From assembly GCF_013282745.1 (NCBI RefSeq), contig NZ_CP054044.1, positions 3,224,001 to 3,288,000 of the forward strand: DNA of 64,000 nt, written 5' to 3'. Position numbers and translations under genes: made by a program. The notes under the pieces were generated by a model that had not been told where the DNA came from, searched no databases, and saw only the letters and a list, made by a program, of their open reading frames with translations. This document shows positions 8,225 through 18,357 of this stretch, one piece after another. How positions within the stretch are numbered: position 1 is the stretch's first letter; each line of letters begins with the position of its first letter. Source of the DNA: Yersinia bercovieri ATCC 43970. Its GTDB lineage: Bacteria > Pseudomonadota > Gammaproteobacteria > Enterobacterales > Enterobacteriaceae.

Positions 8225-10306
8225 TTAGAGTGCGAACGATAACCGGTTGCGACCCGCGTGTTTTGCCGCGTAGCAGGCGATATCGGCCTGACGCATGGCT
8301 TGCGCGGCGGTTTCAACTTGTCGGATCAAGGGGACAGCGCCCAAACTTGCAGTGAAGGCATAGGATTGACCGCGCCAATGGAACTGAATGGCAGCAATAT
8401 CGGCGACGACCTGCTCCAGAATGTCTGTTGCGGGTTTGTTTTTGCAATTAAATAGTACGATAGCAAATTCATCGCCACCTAAGCGGGCGACGATGTCATT
8501 TTCACGTACTGCTTGCTGCATGGTTTGGGCTACCATGCGCAGCACCATATCGCCCGCTTCATGACCTGCGGTATCATTCACTTCTTTGAAATAATCTAAA
8601 TCGACATAACAGAGAATATGCTGTTCACTCTCGCCCAATTGGCTGATGGCATGGGTTAGCCGCTCTTCTAATCGTCGCCGATTAATTAGGCCTGTCAGCA
8701 TGTCATGGTTGGCCTGATATTGCAGTTCGCGCTGTTCATGGCGTGCGCGGGTCACATCCTGGAATACCACCACGGCACCGGTGAGTTGGTTGTCACGATC
8801 GCGAATTGGTGAGGCTGAACAGCGAATCTCTTGTCGTTCGCCCTGACTCGAAAGTAGCTGACTCCCCTCCGGCAATAAGGTATGACGCCCCTCATTCAAG
8901 CACTGGTTAAAGGCCAGTAGATGATTTTTATCCTGTAGCGGGGACCATAAAATAAAGACATCTTCAATCGGCAGGCCGCAGGACTCATTCTGGCTACGTC
9001 CGGTCATCTCTTCTGCTTTAGGATTCATTAATACGACGCGGCCCTCACAATCGAGGGAAATAATTCCCTCCTGAATGGATGACAGCACCCGATGCAGCTG
9101 CTCACGCTCCTCATAGCGGGCCACTTCACTGGCACGTAGCGCATCTTCGCGCTGTTTTCGTTCACTCATGTCACGAATGATTTTGGCATAACCCAGTAGT
9201 TTGCCACTATGATCATGGACCACGGTAATGACGGTCACCGCCCAAAAGCGGGTCATATCTTTGCGAACTAACCAGCCTTCACGCTCCATTCGGCCAGTGG
9301 ATGCGGCGGTTTTCAGCAGTTTTTCCGGCAGACCAGCCGCGATATCCTCAGGTAGGAAGAAACAGCCAAAATGTTGGGCGATGATCTCATTGCTGGCATA
9401 GCCGATATTGCGCTCTGCGCCGTGGTTCCAGGTGTTGACTCGCCCCCATGGGTCAAGCATTAAAATTGCGTAATCCTCAACGGTATCAACCATTAAGCGA
9501 AAACGTTCTTCACTGATGCGCAAGGCCTCTTCCCGCTGGCGGCGCTCTGTCAGGTCGCGGACAATTTTGGTAAAGCCCAATAGCTTTCCGCTGTCATCAT
9601 GCATCGGGTTAATCGCCACACTTGCCCAGTAGCGGATACCATTTTTGCGCACATGCCAACTTTCGGTCTGGAAATTACCCTCAGCGGTGGCTTTGGCGAG
9701 AGATTTCTCCGGCAGGCCAGCAGAGATATCTTCCTGAGTAAACAGTAGCGCAAAGTGCTCACCAATGATCTCATCGCTGGTATAACCCTCGTTGCGCTCC
9801 CCGCCTTTATTCCAGGTAAGAATACGCCCATGGGTATCTATCATGTAGATAGCATAATCTTCGACTTCACTGATCAGGTGGCGAAACAGCTCTTCACTTT
9901 TACGCAGGGCGTTTTCCCGCTGCCACTTATCGGTTAGATCACGGGTCACATGCACAAAACCTTGCAGATTATTATCTGCATCATGCAGTGCGTTGAGGGT
10001 GAGATTACCCCAAAAGCGTTTGCCATTTTTACGGACTCGCCAGCCCTGAGTTTCATAGTGACCAAACTGATTGGCGTGCTGTAGCCCTTTGGTTGGTAAC
10101 TGCCCAGCCAAATCTTCTGGGGTATAAAACAGTTCGAAAGATTGACCAATGATCTCTTCAGCGTCATAACCGGTATTGCGTTCTGCGCCACTGTTCCAGG
10201 TCAGAATATGTCCTTGGGCATCAATAATGTATATGGCGTAGTCATCTACGGCTTCAATTAATAGCCGGAAAATGTGATCGTCAAATGATGCTGGATGCAG
10301 AGCCAT
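8225..10306 (-). CDS. Diguanylate cyclase with four PAS domains
   Basis: A 693-residue cytoplasmic signalling protein that should make c-di-GMP. Three nearly identical PAS-PAC units fill residues about 10-385. Each has a core like EDYAIYMIDTHGRILTWN, an xERNxGY helix and a GFxxVRDLTE linker. A fourth, divergent PAS (about 395-510, QEGIISLDCEGRVVLMNP) follows. The C-terminal cyclase has GGDEF at 610-614 and an inhibitory I-site RxxD (REND, 601-604), so it should be active and feedback-inhibited. There is no EAL domain and no membrane segment. The repeated PAS units imply recent internal duplication. What the PAS domains sense is not shown. Confidence 0.9.
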   Translation of the reverse strand: MALHPASFDDHIFRLLIEAVDDYAIYIIDAQGHILTWNSGAERNTGYDAEEIIGQSFELFYTPEDLAGQLPTKGLQHANQFGHYETQGWRVRKNGKRFWGNLTLNALHDADNNLQGFVHVTRDLTDKWQRENALRKSEELFRHLISEVEDYAIYMIDTHGRILTWNKGGERNEGYTSDEIIGEHFALLFTQEDISAGLPEKSLAKATAEGNFQTESWHVRKNGIRYWASVAINPMHDDSGKLLGFTKIVRDLTERRQREEALRISEERFRLMVDTVEDYAILMLDPWGRVNTWNHGAERNIGYASNEIIAQHFGCFFLPEDIAAGLPEKLLKTAASTGRMEREGWLVRKDMTRFWAVTVITVVHDHSGKLLGYAKIIRDMSERKQREDALRASEVARYEEREQLHRVLSSIQEGIISLDCEGRVVLMNPKAEEMTGRSQNESCGLPIEDVFILWSPLQDKNHLLAFNQCLNEGRHTLLPEGSQLLSSQGERQEIRCSASPIRDRDNQLTGAVVVFQDVTRARHEQRELQYQANHDMLTGLINRRRLEERLTHAISQLGESEQHILCYVDLDYFKEVNDTAGHEAGDMVLRMVAQTMQQAVRENDIVARLGGDEFAIVLFNCKNKPATDILEQVVADIAAIQFHWRGQSYAFTASLGAVPLIRQVETAAQAMRQADIACYAAKHAGRNRLSFAL

Positions 10307-10900
10307 ATCGGTATTTCCTTGAATTTTTACTCAGCACAGGGGGGCTGAACAGAACTATAGCCAGAAGCTTTAATCTGTTACCGCGATAAAAATGATGCGC
10401 CAGTTTATCGCCAACTGGCGAAAGTAGGTAATAAGATTTTTATGACCAGAAATATTTAATAAGGCAATAGTGAGGGCTGATATATCATCTCAGTCCGCGG
10501 GGTTGCGGCGTGAAGCCTTTGGCAGTAAGGCTTCAGGCGACTCTCTATTAAATTGAGATGGCGTGAATAATAATGTTCACCCTAGAGATAATAGGGGTAA
10601 GTTCAAATTGAAAGTATACAAATAATGACTTAAGTGGGGAGGGTTAATTAATTTCAGTTCTGAATAATTAGATTTTAGACGTCATTTTACTTTAATTTCT
10701 TTCCATATCAGCAAGCAATGGCGTGACTAAGCGCGATCATCTATTTCACATAGTTACTCTGATTTTTTTACGACCCAAAAAATATCCGCCATGAAGCGCA
10801 GAAATGCTTGCATCGACAAGTGTTATCAGGATAATCCTGAATCCTTATAATAAGCATTCGCATTGCTAACGGATTTGCAAACTTCAGGGGCATCAACACA
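10307..10900. other. Intergenic region between the cyclase and fcuA
   Basis: The divergent spacer of about 590 bp contains two perfect hairpins. CGCCAGTT/AACTGGCG spans 10398-10420 in the cyclase leader, and TGAAGCCTT/AAGGCTTCA spans 10511-10535. It also contains a Fur-like site before fcuA. No gene was seen. Confidence 0.5.
10845..10866 (+). promoter_or_regulatory. Candidate Fur box before fcuA
   Basis: The stretch TTATAATAAGCATTCGCATTG matches the Fur consensus only in part, roughly half to two thirds of positions depending on alignment. It lies about 35 bp before the receptor start, which suits iron-dependent repression. Placement and gene function support it more than the match does. Confidence 0.4.
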
Positions 10901-13194
10901 ATGAATGAATCAATCTCCACCCGCGCGCATCAGAAACGGCTGGCACCGCGTCTTTTGTGCGTGATGATCGGGGCAGCACTTGGCACGTTATCGGCATCTA
11001 CATGGGCGGCAACCACAGACAGCGCGGCTGACAGCGTTAAGAATACCAGTGCCGCAGCGGCGGATACGGCTAAGAGTGATGAGAGCAAAAAAACTGACAC
11101 CATCACGGTCGTCGGGACGCAGGATACATTCCGCGCTGGCGGTAATGATTTAATCCCAACCTATCTGGATGGTCAGGTGGCGAATGGTGGCCGTATTGGC
11201 TTCCTCGGGCAGCAAGATGCCCGCAATGTGCCATTTAACGTCATCGGTTACACCTCGAAAATGATCGAAGATCAGCAGGCGGCGACAGTTGCGGACGTGG
11301 TTAGAAATGATGCTTCGGTGCAGAACGTGCGCGGTTATGGCAACCCATCACAAAATTACCGCATTCGTGGTTACAACCTCGATGGTGATGATATCTCATT
11401 TGGCGGCTTATTCGGTGTGTTACCACGTCAGATTGTCTCTACCAGCATGGTTGAGCGGGTAGAAGTATTTAAAGGGGCGAATGCCTTTATTAATGGTATT
11501 TCACCCAGTGGTAGTGGTGTTGGTGGGATGATTAATCTGGAACCTAAACGTGCCGGTGATACCCCATTGACTCGCGTCACTGTGGATTATGGTTCCTCGT
11601 CACAAGTGGGGGGGCCTTGGATGTGGGCCGTCGTTACGGTGATGATGATCAATTTGGTGTTCGGGTGAATGTATTGCACCGTGAAGGCGAAACCGCCATT
11701 AAAGATGAAAAAAATCGGTTGACCGCAGTGTCTACCGGCCTTGATTATCGCGGCGACCGCGCTCGTACCTCATTGGATGTGGGTTACCAAAAGCAAACTA
11801 TTCATCATATGCGTACCGATGTTGCCATTGGTGGTGCAACGGTGATCCCAGAACCACCATCAACGACACTGAACTATGGGCAGTCTTGGGTTTATACCGA
11901 TATGGAAACCACCTTCGGTATGCTGCGTAGCGAGTATGACGTCAGCCAAGACTGGACGGTTTACGGTTCTATCGGTGCCAGCCGTAATGAAGAAACTGGA
12001 CAATACGGTTCGCCAGCCCTAACTAGTGCCAATAATGGCGATGCCAAAATTTCTCGTTTGTATGTCCCTTATGTGGCCGATTCTGTGGCGGGTCTGGGCG
12101 GAATACGCGGCCACTTTGATACCGGTTTTATCACTCATAAAGTGAACCTGGGTTATGCGGCTAACTATCGTACCGCTAAGTCAGCTTGGAATATGTCGAA
12201 CTCAGAAAATACTAATATTTACAATCCCGGTGTGATTGGCTTCCCTCCAACGACTATGGGCAGTACTAATCAGGATCCAACCCTAAATAGCCAGGTACGG
12301 GCCTCGGGGCTTTCATTATCTGATACCTTATCGATGATGGATGACAAAGTATTGGTGATGCTGGGGGTACGTCGTCAGGAAGTGACCATCCGTAACTTTG
12401 ACAGTGGTGTGCCTAATAGTGCGGGATCACTGGATGAAATGAAGGTCACGCCTATTTACGGCATCATGGTGAAGCCTTGGGAAAAAGTATCCCTGTATGC
12501 TAACCACATTGAAGCATTAGGGCCGGGCAAAGCTGCACCGTCGACCTATAGTAATGCGAGTGGTGTTACGACGCCTGTGGCTAATAAAGGTCAAATTCCG
12601 GGCATTATTCATTCAAAACAGAATGAAATCGGGGTGAAATTTGATAACCAGCGCTACGGCGGCACTTTGGCCCTGTTTGAGATCACCCGCCCAACGGGCA
12701 ATGTTGATCCTGCAACCAATGTATATGGTTTCTATGGCGAACAACGTAACCGTGGTGTTGAACTGAATGTCTTTGGCGAGCCGGTGTTTGGTACTCGTCT
12801 GCTAGGGAGTGCCACTTGGTTGGATCCTAAGCTGACTAAAACACAAAACGGAGCAAACAATGGTAATGATGCCGTGGGTGTGGCCCGTTATCAGTTAGTG
12901 TTTGGCGGTGAGTATGATATTCCGGCAGTTGAAGGGCTGACTGCTACCGGTACAGTGGTGCGGTCAGGTTCTCAGTATGCTAACGAAGCCAACACCTTAA
13001 AACTGAAACCATGGACCCGCCTGGATCTGGGTGTGCGTTACACTATGCCAATGAAGGACACCAACCTGACCTGGCGTGCCAATGTTGAGAACGTGACCAA
13101 CGAGCGCTACTGGGAATCGGTTGAAGATAGCGGCACTTACATCTATCAGGGTGATCCGCGCGCATTGAAACTCTCCGTCTCAATGGACTTCTGA
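10901..13194 (+). pseudogene. fcuA: TonB-dependent ferrichrome receptor, FcuA-like, frameshifted
   Basis: An outer-membrane siderophore receptor of about 764 residues split into two frames. Frame one gives the signal peptide (to about residue 37, ...STWAA), a TonB-box region (DTITVVG) and the complete plug domain. The plug motifs include RIRGYNLDGDD, VERVEVFKGANAF and GSGVGGMINLEPK. After a run of seven G at 11608-11614 the reading must move to another frame to continue as the 22-strand barrel, which ends in the typical C-terminal Phe (SVSMDF). One extra G (eight) would restore a continuous protein. The FcuA assignment is by overall likeness and length. It could be phase-variable, truly inactive, or an assembly error. 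Confidence 0.8.
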
Positions 13195-13236
13195 CCTGAG
13201 TTGATGCCCGTTTAGTTGACTGGCGTTGGTGAAATA

Positions 13237-13289
13237 AAAACCCCGCACCCTTTCCTTTATCAGGTCAGTTCAGTGCGGGGTCTTTTTTT
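13237..13289 (+). terminator. Terminator between fcuA and mntP
   Basis: CCCCGCAC (13241-13248) pairs with GTGCGGGG (13273-13280) and is followed by TCTTTTTTT. An A run precedes it, so it can work for both convergent genes. Confidence 0.8.
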
Positions 13290-13333
13290 GCTGCCAGCTT
13301 TATTTTAGGCTGAGAATAAAAGGGCGAACCCGG

Positions 13334-13903
13334 TTAAGCTAGCGCGTAAATATGCTCATACAGAATATTAAAGCCGATACCAATTAGCACTATCCCACCC
13401 ATGATTTCAGCACGTTTACCCAATAGTGGGCCAATGTAGCGGCCAATCAGCATACCGAGGGTGGCCATGATCATGGTGGCTAACCCAATCGCCATGGCGG
13501 TGTGAACAATGTTCACTTGCAAGAGTGCCAGGCCGACACCAATTGCCATGGCATCAAGGCTGGTGGCAATGGCGGTCATCACCAGCACCCAAAAGCTGTG
13601 GCTGCGCATCTTTTCGGTCTCTTCAACTTGCTGTTTCGCGCCTTCAAATATCATGCGAGAGCCGAGAATAAACAGCAGGCTGAAAGCAATCCAGTGATCC
13701 CACTCGAGGATATATTGACTGGCGAACAGGCCGATGCACCAACCAATCAGCGGGGTAATAGCTTCGATCACGCCAAATATTAGGCCGGTACGCAGTGCTT
13801 CTCTAAAACGGGGTTTGTGCAGACTGGCGCCTTTACCAATAGATGCAGCAAATGCATCCATCGACATAGCAAAAGCAAGAATAAGTGTTGCAGATAGATT
13901 CAT
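13334..13903 (-). CDS. mntP: Manganese efflux pump MntP
   Basis: A 189-residue inner-membrane Mn(II) exporter (YebN/DUF204 family) with six predicted transmembrane segments in two related halves. The conserved acidic membrane motifs are visible: [13 protein letters not shown] near residue 14 and [14 protein letters not shown] near residue 114. Length is about that of E. coli MntP (188). The gene is preceded by a manganese riboswitch leader and a strong Fur-like site, so expression should rise with manganese and respond to iron status. Confidence 0.95.
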   Translation of the reverse strand: MNLSATLILAFAMSMDAFAASIGKGASLHKPRFREALRTGLIFGVIEAITPLIGWCIGLFASQYILEWDHWIAFSLLFILGSRMIFEGAKQQVEETEKMRSHSFWVLVMTAIATSLDAMAIGVGLALLQVNIVHTAMAIGLATMIMATLGMLIGRYIGPLLGKRAEIMGGIVLIGIGFNILYEHIYALA

Positions 13904-13904
13904 A

Positions 13905-14110
13905 GAAATAGACTCGGCCGGGCGGCTCCATATACACGTAACCCACCCCCAACCTAACGACGGAGCTACGTGTCTATGGTCTCGCCAACCTTATCTGGCT
14001 GCCCGCACCACGTTTCAATAGATGAAACGAGTATGTTGATACGAGCGTTTCTGTGTATCGAGCTATAAAAATAGAACGAATAGAAACCGGCTACTCCCCA
14101 TGAACGGCGC
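13905..14110 (-). promoter_or_regulatory. yybP-ykoY manganese riboswitch in the mntP leader
   Basis: Read on the minus strand, the roughly 200-nt mntP leader contains the class hallmarks. GGGGAGTAGCC lies at about 14089-14099, and a second conserved segment, GTTGGCGAGACCA, near 13978-13990. Paired regions and a GC-rich stem close to the mntP start (GGAGCCGCCCGGCC) surround these. The family binds Mn(II) and turns on exporter genes. Boundaries are approximate and the fold was not computed. Confidence 0.85.
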
Positions 14111-14173
14111 AACCTTAACATATAAATTATTATATCGACAACCCTAAAAATAATATGGCAAACCACTGGAATT

Positions 14174-14192
14174 GATAATGATTTTCATTATC
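14174..14192. promoter_or_regulatory. Fur box upstream of mntP
   Basis: GATAATGATTTTCATTATC matches 17 of 19 positions of the classical Fur consensus and is a near-perfect dyad. It lies about 75 bp upstream of the riboswitch on the mntP strand, in a promoter-like position. yobD ends further out and faces away from it, so mntP is the only gene it can serve here. Confidence 0.85.
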
Positions 14193-14326
14193 GGAGTTTT
14201 ATTGGAAAATAGTCTATATAAGCATCAATGTTGATGTGGAAATAAGTCTGGAGGGGATTGGCTATTGCTGGGAAATTAATCTGTTGAGCAACAGTGAAAT
14301 AGACTCACTTCCCAGTAGAATTGGCT

Positions 14327-14788
14327 TTATGATTGATTTTCAATGAAAAAATTATAGATCTTTTCTAAGTCATCTAATTGACTGACCTGGATTAGTAATC
14401 GGCGCTGCTCTAACTCAATGACTAAGATCCCATCTTCAGATAAATTCATACTTTTTATCCGGCTATATTCAATAAAAGCATTAGCGTAGAAGAAACCTGT
14501 ATTTTTAAACAACAACTTGGGCCAGCGGATATAAGAGATATAAACCGCAATTAATGCTAATCCCACTAATAAATAGGTGGTTAACGGTGCCCCATTTGCC
14601 ATGACATTGTTGTAAATGAGGATAGCAATCAGTCCGACAAAGATGGCGCAGTCGATTTTGCTTTTACGTTTGAGGTGAACTTGTAGCCGGGTTTTGCCTT
14701 TCATCATATTCATGATGAATTCATCATAGATGGCATAAGCAAGAAGTAGGGCAATAAAGACAACTAAAATGATATCGGTAACCGACAT
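14327..14788 (-). CDS. yobD: Inner-membrane protein YobD (UPF0266)
   Basis: A 153-residue membrane protein with an N-terminal segment ([18 protein letters not shown]), two middle segments and a soluble C-terminal part. The conserved [15 protein letters not shown] and LEQRRLLI motifs identify it as YobD. Function is unknown. It lies in the conserved man-yobD-mntP order and is separated from manZ by a terminator, so it is probably transcribed alone. Confidence 0.92.
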   Translation of the reverse strand: MSVTDIILVVFIALLLAYAIYDEFIMNMMKGKTRLQVHLKRKSKIDCAIFVGLIAILIYNNVMANGAPLTTYLLVGLALIAVYISYIRWPKLLFKNTGFFYANAFIEYSRIKSMNLSEDGILVIELEQRRLLIQVSQLDDLEKIYNFFIENQS

Positions 14789-14807
14789 GCAACAACTCCT
14801 GAAATAA

Positions 14808-14834
14808 AAAACCGGGAGGTATCCCCCCGGTTTT
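14808..14834 (-). terminator. Terminator of the manXYZ operon
   Basis: AAAACCGGG/CCCGGTTTT stem immediately after manZ, with a T run on the minus strand. Confidence 0.85.
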
Positions 14835-14854
14835 AGCTCAATCTAACGACGCAA

Positions 14855-15736
14855 TTATGGTGCCAGGAAGCCAATCCAGTAGCCGAAGATACCGATAGCG
14901 AAGAAGCCCATAATAATCCACAGTGCGTTAACTTTGCGGCGTAACAGCCACATACAACCGAAGGTTAACAGTAGCGGCACCAGGCCCGGCATCAACTGAT
15001 CCAAGATGGTTTGCACCGTGGTGACGGTGGTCTCGCCATTCTGGTTGGTTATCTTGGAGACCACCACCGGTATGTTGACGTGCGTCCACTTGTTAACCAA
15101 GGCCCCCATCACAAACAGGCCGAGGATAGACGCCCCTTCCGTCAGTTTTTGTAGCAGGCCACCATCCATATCGCTGACGATATTGACGCCTTTTTTATAG
15201 CCGTAGGCCACACCATAGTAACGGGTCAGTAAGCGGACCAGGTTAAACAGCACAAAGAACAGTAGCGGACCAAGTAAGCTTCCGCTCATCGCGATACCCG
15301 CACCGAGAGCCGCCAATACCGGACGTACAGTACCCCAGAATATTGGGTCACCCACACCGGCCAGAGGCCCCATCAGACCAACTTTGATACCGTTAATGGC
15401 CGCGTCGTCAATCTCCGCACCATTGGCTTTCTGCTCTTCCATCGCCAGCGTAACACCCAGAATCGGGGCTGCAACGAAGGGTTGGGTGTTGAAGAACTCC
15501 AGGTGGCGTTTGATTGCCTGCTTACGCTCTTCCGAGTTCTCTGGATACAGGCGACGGATCGCTGGCACCATGGAGAAGCAGAAGCCTAGCGCCTGCATAC
15601 GTTCGAAGTTCCACGACCCTTGGAAGAGGTTAGAGCGGATAAACACACCGCGGATGTCGGCGGGCGTGAGTTTCTTTTCGCCAGTTGTTGTTTTATCAAC
15701 ACTGGTTTTATCAAGCACAGTTGTTGTATCAACCAT
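14855..15736 (-). CDS. manZ: PTS mannose transporter, membrane subunit IID
   Basis: The IID membrane component of the mannose/glucosamine PTS, acting with IIC (ManY) to form the sugar channel. Characteristic sequence: IRSNLFQGSWNFERMQALGF, NGIKVGLMGPLAGVGDP and a C-terminal membrane segment (LWIIMGFFAIGIFGYW). The start MVDTTTVLDK at 15736 is preferred over an ATG three codons upstream because it matches E. coli ManZ and has GGTGAG at good spacing. It follows manY by 15 bp in the manXYZ operon. In other enterics this membrane complex is also a receptor for phage DNA entry and some bacteriocins. Confidence 0.95.
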   Translation of the reverse strand: MVDTTTVLDKTSVDKTTTGEKKLTPADIRGVFIRSNLFQGSWNFERMQALGFCFSMVPAIRRLYPENSEERKQAIKRHLEFFNTQPFVAAPILGVTLAMEEQKANGAEIDDAAINGIKVGLMGPLAGVGDPIFWGTVRPVLAALGAGIAMSGSLLGPLLFFVLFNLVRLLTRYYGVAYGYKKGVNIVSDMDGGLLQKLTEGASILGLFVMGALVNKWTHVNIPVVVSKITNQNGETTVTTVQTILDQLMPGLVPLLLTFGCMWLLRRKVNALWIIMGFFAIGIFGYWIGFLAP

Positions 15737-15751
15737 TTCTCTCACCTATTC

Positions 15752-16549
15752 CTAGTCTAATTCGTTATCAAGATCGTTATTGGCCGGGCCAGACTGTACA
15801 ACCTGAGACTTGTTGTATTTCGGGCTGAGCTGGATATAAAGCAGGGCCATAACCACACCAATAACACCCAGAGCCACCAGGTTGAAGTTGGTAAATGCCG
15901 CAGTAACGAAACCTAAGTAGAAGAATGGCATCAGGTAGCCGGCACGCATCATGTTGATAACCATGGCGTAACCTACTACGACTATCATACCACCGGCGAT
16001 ATTCAGACCACTGGTAACCACATCAGGAATCGAGCTGAGCAGCATCTGAACTTCAGATGTTCCAACAGACAGGGCGACGATCAGGGCAGGGATAGCGATA
16101 CGCATCGCCTGCAAGAACAGGGCAGAAATGTGAATCCAGGTGATTGCGCGTAGGCTGCCACGTTCGGCGGCACCATCGGCGGCGTGCTGGAAGGCCACCG
16201 TAATGGTACGAACGATAATGGTTAATACCTGACCGGCGGCGGCCAGTGGAATAGCCAGTGCGATACCCGCACCGATGTCTTGACCGCCGGCAATAACCAG
16301 AATGGTGGAAATGATTGATGCCAAAGCTGCATCAGGTGCCACTGCGGCCCCGATGTTCATCCAGCCGAGGGCGATCATCTCCAAAGTACCACCGATAATA
16401 ATACCGGTTTTCATGTCACCCAGCACCAGACCGACTAAGGTACAAGCGACAAGGGGACGGTGGAATTGGAACTCATCCAGAATGGAACCCATCCCGGCGA
16501 TACAGGCAACTATGAATATCAGCACAATCTGAAGAGTTGTGATCTCCAT
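15752..16549 (-). CDS. manY: PTS mannose transporter, membrane subunit IIC
   Basis: A 265-residue IIC permease subunit with multiple membrane segments and the family start MEITTLQIVLIFIVACIAGM. EFQFHRPLVACTLVGLVLGD lies near residue 26 and a charged tail closes the protein. It partners ManZ in translocating mannose, glucose, glucosamine and related hexoses. It is the middle gene of manXYZ, 92 bp after manX. Confidence 0.96.
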   Translation of the reverse strand: MEITTLQIVLIFIVACIAGMGSILDEFQFHRPLVACTLVGLVLGDMKTGIIIGGTLEMIALGWMNIGAAVAPDAALASIISTILVIAGGQDIGAGIALAIPLAAAGQVLTIIVRTITVAFQHAADGAAERGSLRAITWIHISALFLQAMRIAIPALIVALSVGTSEVQMLLSSIPDVVTSGLNIAGGMIVVVGYAMVINMMRAGYLMPFFYLGFVTAAFTNFNLVALGVIGVVMALLYIQLSPKYNKSQVVQSGPANNDLDNELD

Positions 16550-16641
16550 TGTACTTCTCCTATGACCAAAAAAGCTGAGTAAAAATAACCGTGCTCCAAA
16601 ACAGAACAGGGCATAACCTTGCTACGTCGTTTTTAGTAAAG

Positions 16642-17607
16642 CTATTTATTAAGTTTGCTAATTAAATCCATCATTTTGAGCCGGCTATCCGAAGAGACTT
16701 TCCGAACTTCCAGTTCAATACCGCGCGCATTTAATTTATTAAAGGCTTCAATATCTTTTTCATCGACGGAGACCGCATTGTTCACCTGGGTTTTACCCTG
16801 ACGGAATGCCATACCACCGATATTAACTGACTTAATGTCCACGCCAGCCTCAACTAAACGCACCACGTCAGTTGGGTTGGTAAATAACAGCATGACCCGA
16901 TCTTTGGCATATTTCGGGTTGTTGTAGACGCGGATAGCTTTTTCGACATCAACCACGTGCGCAGTGACACCCGGAGGGGCAACCTGCTTGAGCAAGGTGC
17001 TACGCATTTTGTCAGCAGCCACTTCGTCACTGACCACAATAATGCGGCTTACGTTAGTTTCTTTGGTCCAGCGTGTGGCGACCTGACCATGGATTAAGCG
17101 ATCATCAATACGCACCAGCCCGAACTTCATATGATCGTTCGGACCTAAAGCGACGGCCGGAGCCTTGGCTTTTGGCGCAGGAGTAGTTTGTGGTTTCTCC
17201 GGCTCTTTAGGCTGCGCTTTTAGCGCTCTAACACCCTCACGCCCGGTCTCCACTGCAATTGCAATCAATTCGGAAAATGATGGGTTATCATCACGAGCCA
17301 TAAAGGTTTCAACCAGCATCGGAATATTAATCCCGGCGACGACCTCATAGTTCTCTTTATCGGTAGCAATGCGGCTGGCGGCATTAAACGGACTGCCACC
17401 CCAAGTATCAACCAGGAATACCACACCTTTGCTGGTATCTAGCCCGGTTAATTTACCGTTGTATTTCTCAATCAACGTTTCGGCATTCTCACCGGGGACG
17501 AAATCGATATAAGCGACATTACTCTGTTCGCCTATAAGCATTTCAGCTGTTTTCAGCAGTTGTTCTGCCGCAGCCCCATGTGTGCCAATGATAATAGCTA
17601 TACTCAC
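16642..17607 (-). CDS. manX: PTS mannose transporter, cytoplasmic IIAB subunit
   Basis: A 321-residue two-domain phosphotransferase. The IIA domain (1-130) carries the phosphorylated histidine at residue 10 in IIIGTHG. A Pro/Ala/Lys-rich linker (about 132-155, EPEKPQTTPAPKAKAP) joins it to IIB, whose active histidine lies in IDDRLIHGQV. It passes phosphate from HPr to the sugar held by ManYZ. It is the first gene of the operon, with the long upstream spacer presumably holding the promoter. Confidence 0.96.
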   Translation of the reverse strand: MSIAIIIGTHGAAAEQLLKTAEMLIGEQSNVAYIDFVPGENAETLIEKYNGKLTGLDTSKGVVFLVDTWGGSPFNAASRIATDKENYEVVAGINIPMLVETFMARDDNPSFSELIAIAVETGREGVRALKAQPKEPEKPQTTPAPKAKAPAVALGPNDHMKFGLVRIDDRLIHGQVATRWTKETNVSRIIVVSDEVAADKMRSTLLKQVAPPGVTAHVVDVEKAIRVYNNPKYAKDRVMLLFTNPTDVVRLVEAGVDIKSVNIGGMAFRQGKTQVNNAVSVDEKDIEAFNKLNARGIELEVRKVSSDSRLKMMDLISKLNK

Positions 17608-18357
17608 TCGCTACCCCCTCTGTTAACTCAGAATTGAGTTCTCGCACGTAACAGAAAAACCTGTATTCACCAACGCCACTTCGGTACACATTGAATCTAT
17701 TATGATAGTCACAATATCTATTCACTGCTGGCGATTTATACGTTACGGCAATGAATCGATTCAGGTTGATACCACAATGTTGTTGGATGTGATTTATTTT
17801 AGTCAGTGAAAAAATAAATTATGTGACGGTGCTCAGTTATTGGGACATGTTATGAATGATTTAGCTTACTTGGATGATTATTAGACACATACATGAGCAC
17901 TCTTGATGTGTTTGATCTGTAAAACATTCATCACAGTAGGGGGCTGATGTTTAAAATTTATGCGATTTGTATGAATATTGGCAGATAAGCCACATTGGGT
18001 TGCGGGGAAATCGCCGAGACGAAAAAGAGCGGGGCATAAAATGGGGGAATATAGCGGGTTAGAGAATAAATCCCCCTATGCTGATAAAAAGAATCCTGAT
18101 AAAGTTAACGGCTCTTTTAATTGTCAGGAGTTAAGGGCCTCAGCTCTCCCTATGGACTGTCACCGAAGTTACTGTTTTATTAGCGTTAATACCCAGCCAG
18201 TGGGTCTAAATCTGGTTATCCCATCACGCACCCTTGCTGCGTATAATTTCACCCGATCCTTCTGCGTATCTATACTGACAACCGTACCGCGGCGTTTTGC
18301 TGCGTCTGTTGCCGGGCGCACATCATCTGGATCTTGTTCTTATTTTCGGAGTCTGAC
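17608..18357. other. Divergent spacer between manX and yoaE
   Basis: About 750 bp holding the manXYZ promoter and the yoaE leader. A half-good CRP-like site (TGTGACGGTGCTCAGT, 17822-17837) is a weak candidate for catabolite control. The GC-mixed stretch 18100-18350 could be a long yoaE 5' UTR, but no known riboswitch signature was recognised. A 130-codon open frame there has no homology features. Confidence 0.4.

Noticed and set aside
17822..17837. CRP site for the mannose PTS operon as a firm call
   Set aside because: Only the left half matches the TGTGA-N6-TCACA consensus well; noted as weak within the spacer.
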